Source: JAYODW01 sp038116745 (GTDB lineage: Bacteria > Pseudomonadota > Gammaproteobacteria > Ga0077536). From it: 16,023 nucleotides of DNA. The notes under the pieces were generated by a model. The model searched no databases. It was given only the letters and a program-made list of their open reading frames with translations, and had not been told where the DNA came from. Both the position numbers and the translations under genes were made by a program. Position 1 is the first letter of the stretch. Every line of letters begins with the position of its first letter. The DNA lies in assembly GCA_038116745.1 (NCBI GenBank), contig JAYODW010000062.1, positions 1 through 16,023 on the forward strand, in the 5' to 3' direction. Below are positions 13,465 through 16,023 of the stretch, piece by piece.

Positions 13465-14739
13465 ATGAGCTCCCACACCGCGTCCCCCAGAAAAAATACC
13501 GTTGGCGTCCGCATCGGTGATGTTGTGGTCGGTGGCCGTGCGCCAATCGTCGTGCAATCGATGACTAACACAGATACCGCCGACGCAATCGCCACTTCCA
13601 AGCAGGTAGCGGCCCTCGCTCGTGCAGGCTCTGAGTTGGTGCGGATCACCGTAAACACGGAAGACGCAGCCCGACAGGTGTCTAGAATCCGGGACATGCT
13701 GGACTCAATGGGTTGCAACGTGCCGTTGATAGGAGATTTCCATTACAACGGACACCAGCTCCTGCAGAAATATCCTGAGTGCGCAGAAGCGTTGGCGAAG
13801 TATCGTATTAACCCGGGCAACGTAGGTTTCGGCCGCAAGAAAGATTCGCAGTTCGCAACCATGATCGAAGCGGCGATCAAATACTCGAAGCCAGTGCGAA
13901 TCGGAGTGAACTGGGGCAGCCTGGACCCGGCTCTGATAGCGACACTGATGGACGACAATGCGAAGCTCGCCAACCCCAAAGATGCGCGCACGATTACCCA
14001 TGAAGCTCTCATCCTGTCCGCGCTGACCAGCGCCGCAAAGGCCGAGGAGTTGGGGTTATCCCGAGAACACATCATCCTGTCCTGTAAGGTGAGCGAGGTT
14101 CAGGACCTCATCGCGGTTTACTCTGCGCTCGCTGCGCGCTGCGACTACGCGCTGCACCTCGGACTGACAGAAGCAGGTATGGGCTCGAAAGGCATCGTGG
14201 CTTCAGCGGCCGCAATGGGAGTCCTGCTCCAGCAGGGTATTGGAGACACGATCCGGGTTTCGCTGACGCCTGAACCCGGCGGAGATCGAACCCGCGAAGT
14301 CGTCGTTGCGCAGGAGCTGTTGCAGACCATGGGTCTGCGTTCATTCACACCGCTTGTTACCGCCTGTCCGGGCTGCGGGCGCACCACAAGCACCGTATTC
14401 CAGGAACTTGCGGGAGAAATCCAGCAATTCGTCCGCGCGCAGATGCCGGCTTGGAAAGCGCAGTACCCTGGTGTCGAAGACCTCAACCTAGCTGTAATGG
14501 GATGCGTCGTGAATGGCCCCGGGGAAAGTAAGCATGCGGATATTGGGATCAGCCTACCTGGCACAGGAGAAGCCCCTGCCGCCCCGGTATTCATTGATGG
14601 CGAGAAGCGCATGACGCTACGCGGCGAAAATATTGCCGCCGAATTCAAAGAGGTCCTGCTTGATTACATTCATGCCCGATTTGCCGGGCCTTCTGCAGCG
14701 CTTGCAGCGCAGCCTGAAGATACCTCGCAAGCGTATTGA
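13465..14739 (+). CDS. ispG: 4-hydroxy-3-methylbut-2-enyl diphosphate synthase (IspG/GcpE)
   Basis: This is the penultimate step of the MEP isoprenoid pathway: it converts MEcPP to HMBPP using a 4Fe-4S cluster and reduced flavodoxin or ferredoxin. It has 424 residues, longer than the 372 of E. coli IspG. The N-terminal TIM barrel starts with PIVVQSMTNTDT (27-38). The Fe-S domain has Cys301 and Cys304 (ACPGCGRTTS), and Cys347 with Glu354 (GCVVNGPGES); these four side chains ligate the cluster in known structures. The signature PGCGRTTSTVFQELA and the extra length resemble proteins from xanthomonads, Neisseria and betaproteobacteria. The ATG at 13465 has only a weak ribosome binding site. A short Ala-rich tail (about 405-424) follows the conserved part. 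The next gene starts 111 bases downstream. Confidence 0.97.
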   Translation: MSSHTASPRKNTVGVRIGDVVVGGRAPIVVQSMTNTDTADAIATSKQVAALARAGSELVRITVNTEDAARQVSRIRDMLDSMGCNVPLIGDFHYNGHQLLQKYPECAEALAKYRINPGNVGFGRKKDSQFATMIEAAIKYSKPVRIGVNWGSLDPALIATLMDDNAKLANPKDARTITHEALILSALTSAAKAEELGLSREHIILSCKVSEVQDLIAVYSALAARCDYALHLGLTEAGMGSKGIVASAAAMGVLLQQGIGDTIRVSLTPEPGGDRTREVVVAQELLQTMGLRSFTPLVTACPGCGRTTSTVFQELAGEIQQFVRAQMPAWKAQYPGVEDLNLAVMGCVVNGPGESKHADIGISLPGTGEAPAAPVFIDGEKRMTLRGENIAAEFKEVLLDYIHARFAGPSAALAAQPEDTSQAY

Positions 14740-14850
14740 TGACGTGTAAGCGGCCTAGTGCAGCGAAGCAGGACGCCCATGACTCCAGCTGCACCCGCAA
14801 ACGAAAAATGACCTTCCGGCGCGTAACCACCGCGGCCAAAATCCTCTGAG

Positions 14851-15360
14851 ATGCTGGCCGCTGCCGCCACTCTGCTGAAAGCTTTCTGGGGCGTGTGCAC
14901 CCTGCGTCTGGCACCCCAGGACATCCCCCGCTCCTCGGCGCTGCTTTTCTCAGCTGGGGCAACTAATCTCGCCATCAGCACATCTATCAATAATATCCAG
15001 CTCGCGCTCAGCTCAGCATTCTCAGTGGCTGTACTCGAAATGACCGTGCTCGCTGGTCTGACTGCCGCGTTGCTATTTTCATTCGGCCGCTTTGCACGCT
15101 TTACCCAGACGCTTACGGCGCTCCTTGGGAGCGGGGCAGTCATCGGCCTGATCGTATTGGCGCATCTGCTAGCCCTACCTCAGATTCCGCAGATCCTGCG
15201 AATCACTATTTTCGTTTGGAATCTGCTGGTGATGGCCCACATTCTGCGGCACGCACTTGAGTTCCACATCGTGGCGAGTTTCTTCCTTGCAGTTGGATAC
15301 GCTTTCATTCTGATCCAGGTCATCTGGTTCTTCGATCGACTGCTGAACGCAACGGCTTGA
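14851..15360 (+). CDS. Unrecognised integral membrane protein upstream of mpl
   Basis: I do not recognise this 169-residue protein. It looks coding: it is strongly hydrophobic, with about four membrane segments (about 55-78, 88-109, 116-134 and 140-163), short Arg/His-containing loops and two acidic or basic helix ends. The N-terminal 50 residues (MLAAAATLLKAFWGVCTLRL, then a polar stretch with PRSSALLFSAG) form no clear signal peptide; residues 1-20 could be an amphipathic helix lying on the membrane. No catalytic motif is visible. The ATG has only GAG close upstream. It ends 15 bases before the mpl start on the same strand, so the two are probably co-transcribed, and a role in the envelope is a reasonable guess but only that. 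Confidence 0.75.
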   Translation: MLAAAATLLKAFWGVCTLRLAPQDIPRSSALLFSAGATNLAISTSINNIQLALSSAFSVAVLEMTVLAGLTAALLFSFGRFARFTQTLTALLGSGAVIGLIVLAHLLALPQIPQILRITIFVWNLLVMAHILRHALEFHIVASFFLAVGYAFILIQVIWFFDRLLNATA

Positions 15361-15375
15361 GCGAGGTTCTGAAGT

Positions 15376-16023
15376 TTGCATCTTCACATCCTGGGCATAG
15401 GCGGCACTTTCATGGCGGGCGTAGCCCGTCTGGCTGTGGAGTTAGGTCACCGCGTTACCGGTTCAGACAACCCGCTCTACCCGCCCATGAGTACGCAGCT
15501 CTCACAACTCGGGATTGCAGTGGACTGTGGTTACGACCCCGCACATCTGCGCCCTAGCCCGGATCTGGTGGTGATTGGCAATGCGATATCCCGCGGCAAC
15601 CCGGCCGCAGAATATGTACTCAGTCGAAAACTACCCTTTACGTCCGGCCCCGAGTGGCTCAAGCGCCACGTGCTGCCCGGTAAAACAGTTCTGGCAGTAG
15701 CCGGCACACATGGCAAAACAACGGTCAGTAGCCTGCTTGCCTGGATCCTCGAAGACGCCGGCCTGAAACCCGGGTTCCTGATAGGTGGTGTCCCCGAAAA
15801 CTTCGGTGTCTCGGCTCGGCTTGGTGCTCAGAAATACTTTGTAGTTGAGGCCGACGAGTACGACACTGCCTTTTTTGACAAGCGCTCAAAGTTTATCCAT
15901 TACGCGCCTGATGTTCTGGTGTTGAACAATCTCGAATATGACCACGCCGACATATTTTCCGACCTGCTCGCGATCCAGACTCAGGTCCACCAACTAATCC
16001 GCACCCTACCGCAAGAGTCGGTA
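15376..16023 (+). CDS. mpl: UDP-N-acetylmuramate:L-alanyl-gamma-D-glutamyl-meso-diaminopimelate ligase, N-terminal part (cut by window edge)
   Basis: Mpl joins the murein tripeptide recovered from the cell wall to UDP-MurNAc, a cytoplasmic recycling step related to MurC. The first 216 residues are in the window and the frame is still open at the edge. The N-terminal nucleotide-fold motif ILGIGGTFMAG at 5-15 is typical of Mpl, where MurC has GxGGxGM. The ATP-binding P-loop AGTHGKTT is at 109-116, VVEADEYDTAFFDKRSKF at 156-173 and NNLEYDHADIF at 184-194, all hallmarks of Mpl. The start is TTG at 15376: an in-frame TGA at 15370-15372 rules out any earlier start, the next Met would remove the glycine loop, and GAGG at 15362-15365 fits as ribosome binding site. 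Confidence 0.95.
   Translation, partial: MHLHILGIGGTFMAGVARLAVELGHRVTGSDNPLYPPMSTQLSQLGIAVDCGYDPAHLRPSPDLVVIGNAISRGNPAAEYVLSRKLPFTSGPEWLKRHVLPGKTVLAVAGTHGKTTVSSLLAWILEDAGLKPGFLIGGVPENFGVSARLGAQKYFVVEADEYDTAFFDKRSKFIHYAPDVLVLNNLEYDHADIFSDLLAIQTQVHQLIRTLPQESV

Noticed and set aside
13251..13718. A 155-codon minus-strand frame across the start of ispG
   Set aside because: It covers the ispG N-terminus and the promoter region, and its sequence has no family features; the real minus-strand gene here, msrB, starts at 13192.
14740..14850. Possible terminator or promoter between ispG and the membrane protein gene
   Set aside because: No stable hairpin with a T run and no convincing -10/-35 pair is visible in these 111 bases.

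Overview
The window looks like a chromosomal segment of a gammaproteobacterium of moderate GC content. The evidence is the content and order of housekeeping genes (nth, an rnfB-like gene, metG, a divergent mrp followed by dcd, ispG, mpl), a PomAB-type sodium flagellar stator and Mpl-type murein recycling. IspG has the ACPGCGRTTS signature, which I associate with xanthomonad, Neisseria and beta-type proteins rather than with E. coli IspG. The genus cannot be fixed from sequence alone. There are no transposases, CRISPR arrays, rRNA or tRNA genes, and no gene-free stretch longer than 300 bases; the longest gap is 272 bases, between msrB and ispG.

Layout. (1) 1-2352, plus strand: a Ser/Thr kinase cut by the left edge, a PP2C phosphatase and a two-part FHA protein form a phospho-threonine signalling cassette. 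(2) 2359-8268, minus strand, transcribed from right to left: metG, a soluble RnfB-like ferredoxin, nth (endonuclease III), then, after a 218-base gap, a CHASE2-sensor class III adenylate cyclase whose stop codon faces the FHA stop across 6 bases. (3) 8382-10131, plus strand: mrp (Fe-S carrier ATPase) and dcd. (4) 10179-13192, minus strand: msrB, then pomA, pomB and a PilZ gene, which together look like a sodium-driven stator with its c-di-GMP-responsive partner. A hairpin at 10152-10174 separates dcd from the PilZ gene. (5) 13465-16023, plus strand: ispG, an unrecognised membrane protein, and the start of mpl, which uses a TTG start and is cut by the right edge.

How the genes relate. Three signalling chemistries meet here: protein Ser/Thr phosphorylation, cAMP synthesis and probable c-di-GMP sensing at the motor. 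Four products are Fe-S enzymes or Fe-S handlers (RnfB-like, Nth, Mrp, IspG), but they lie in separate transcription units. The most noteworthy points are the lone, unanchored RnfB where other gammaproteobacteria have a whole rnf/rsx operon beside nth; the kinase-phosphatase-FHA cassette facing a CHASE2 cyclase; and the PomAB-PilZ operon, with a PilZ domain split by a helical insert and a PomB with a long C-terminal tail. I found no clearly undescribed system; most genes belong to known families.
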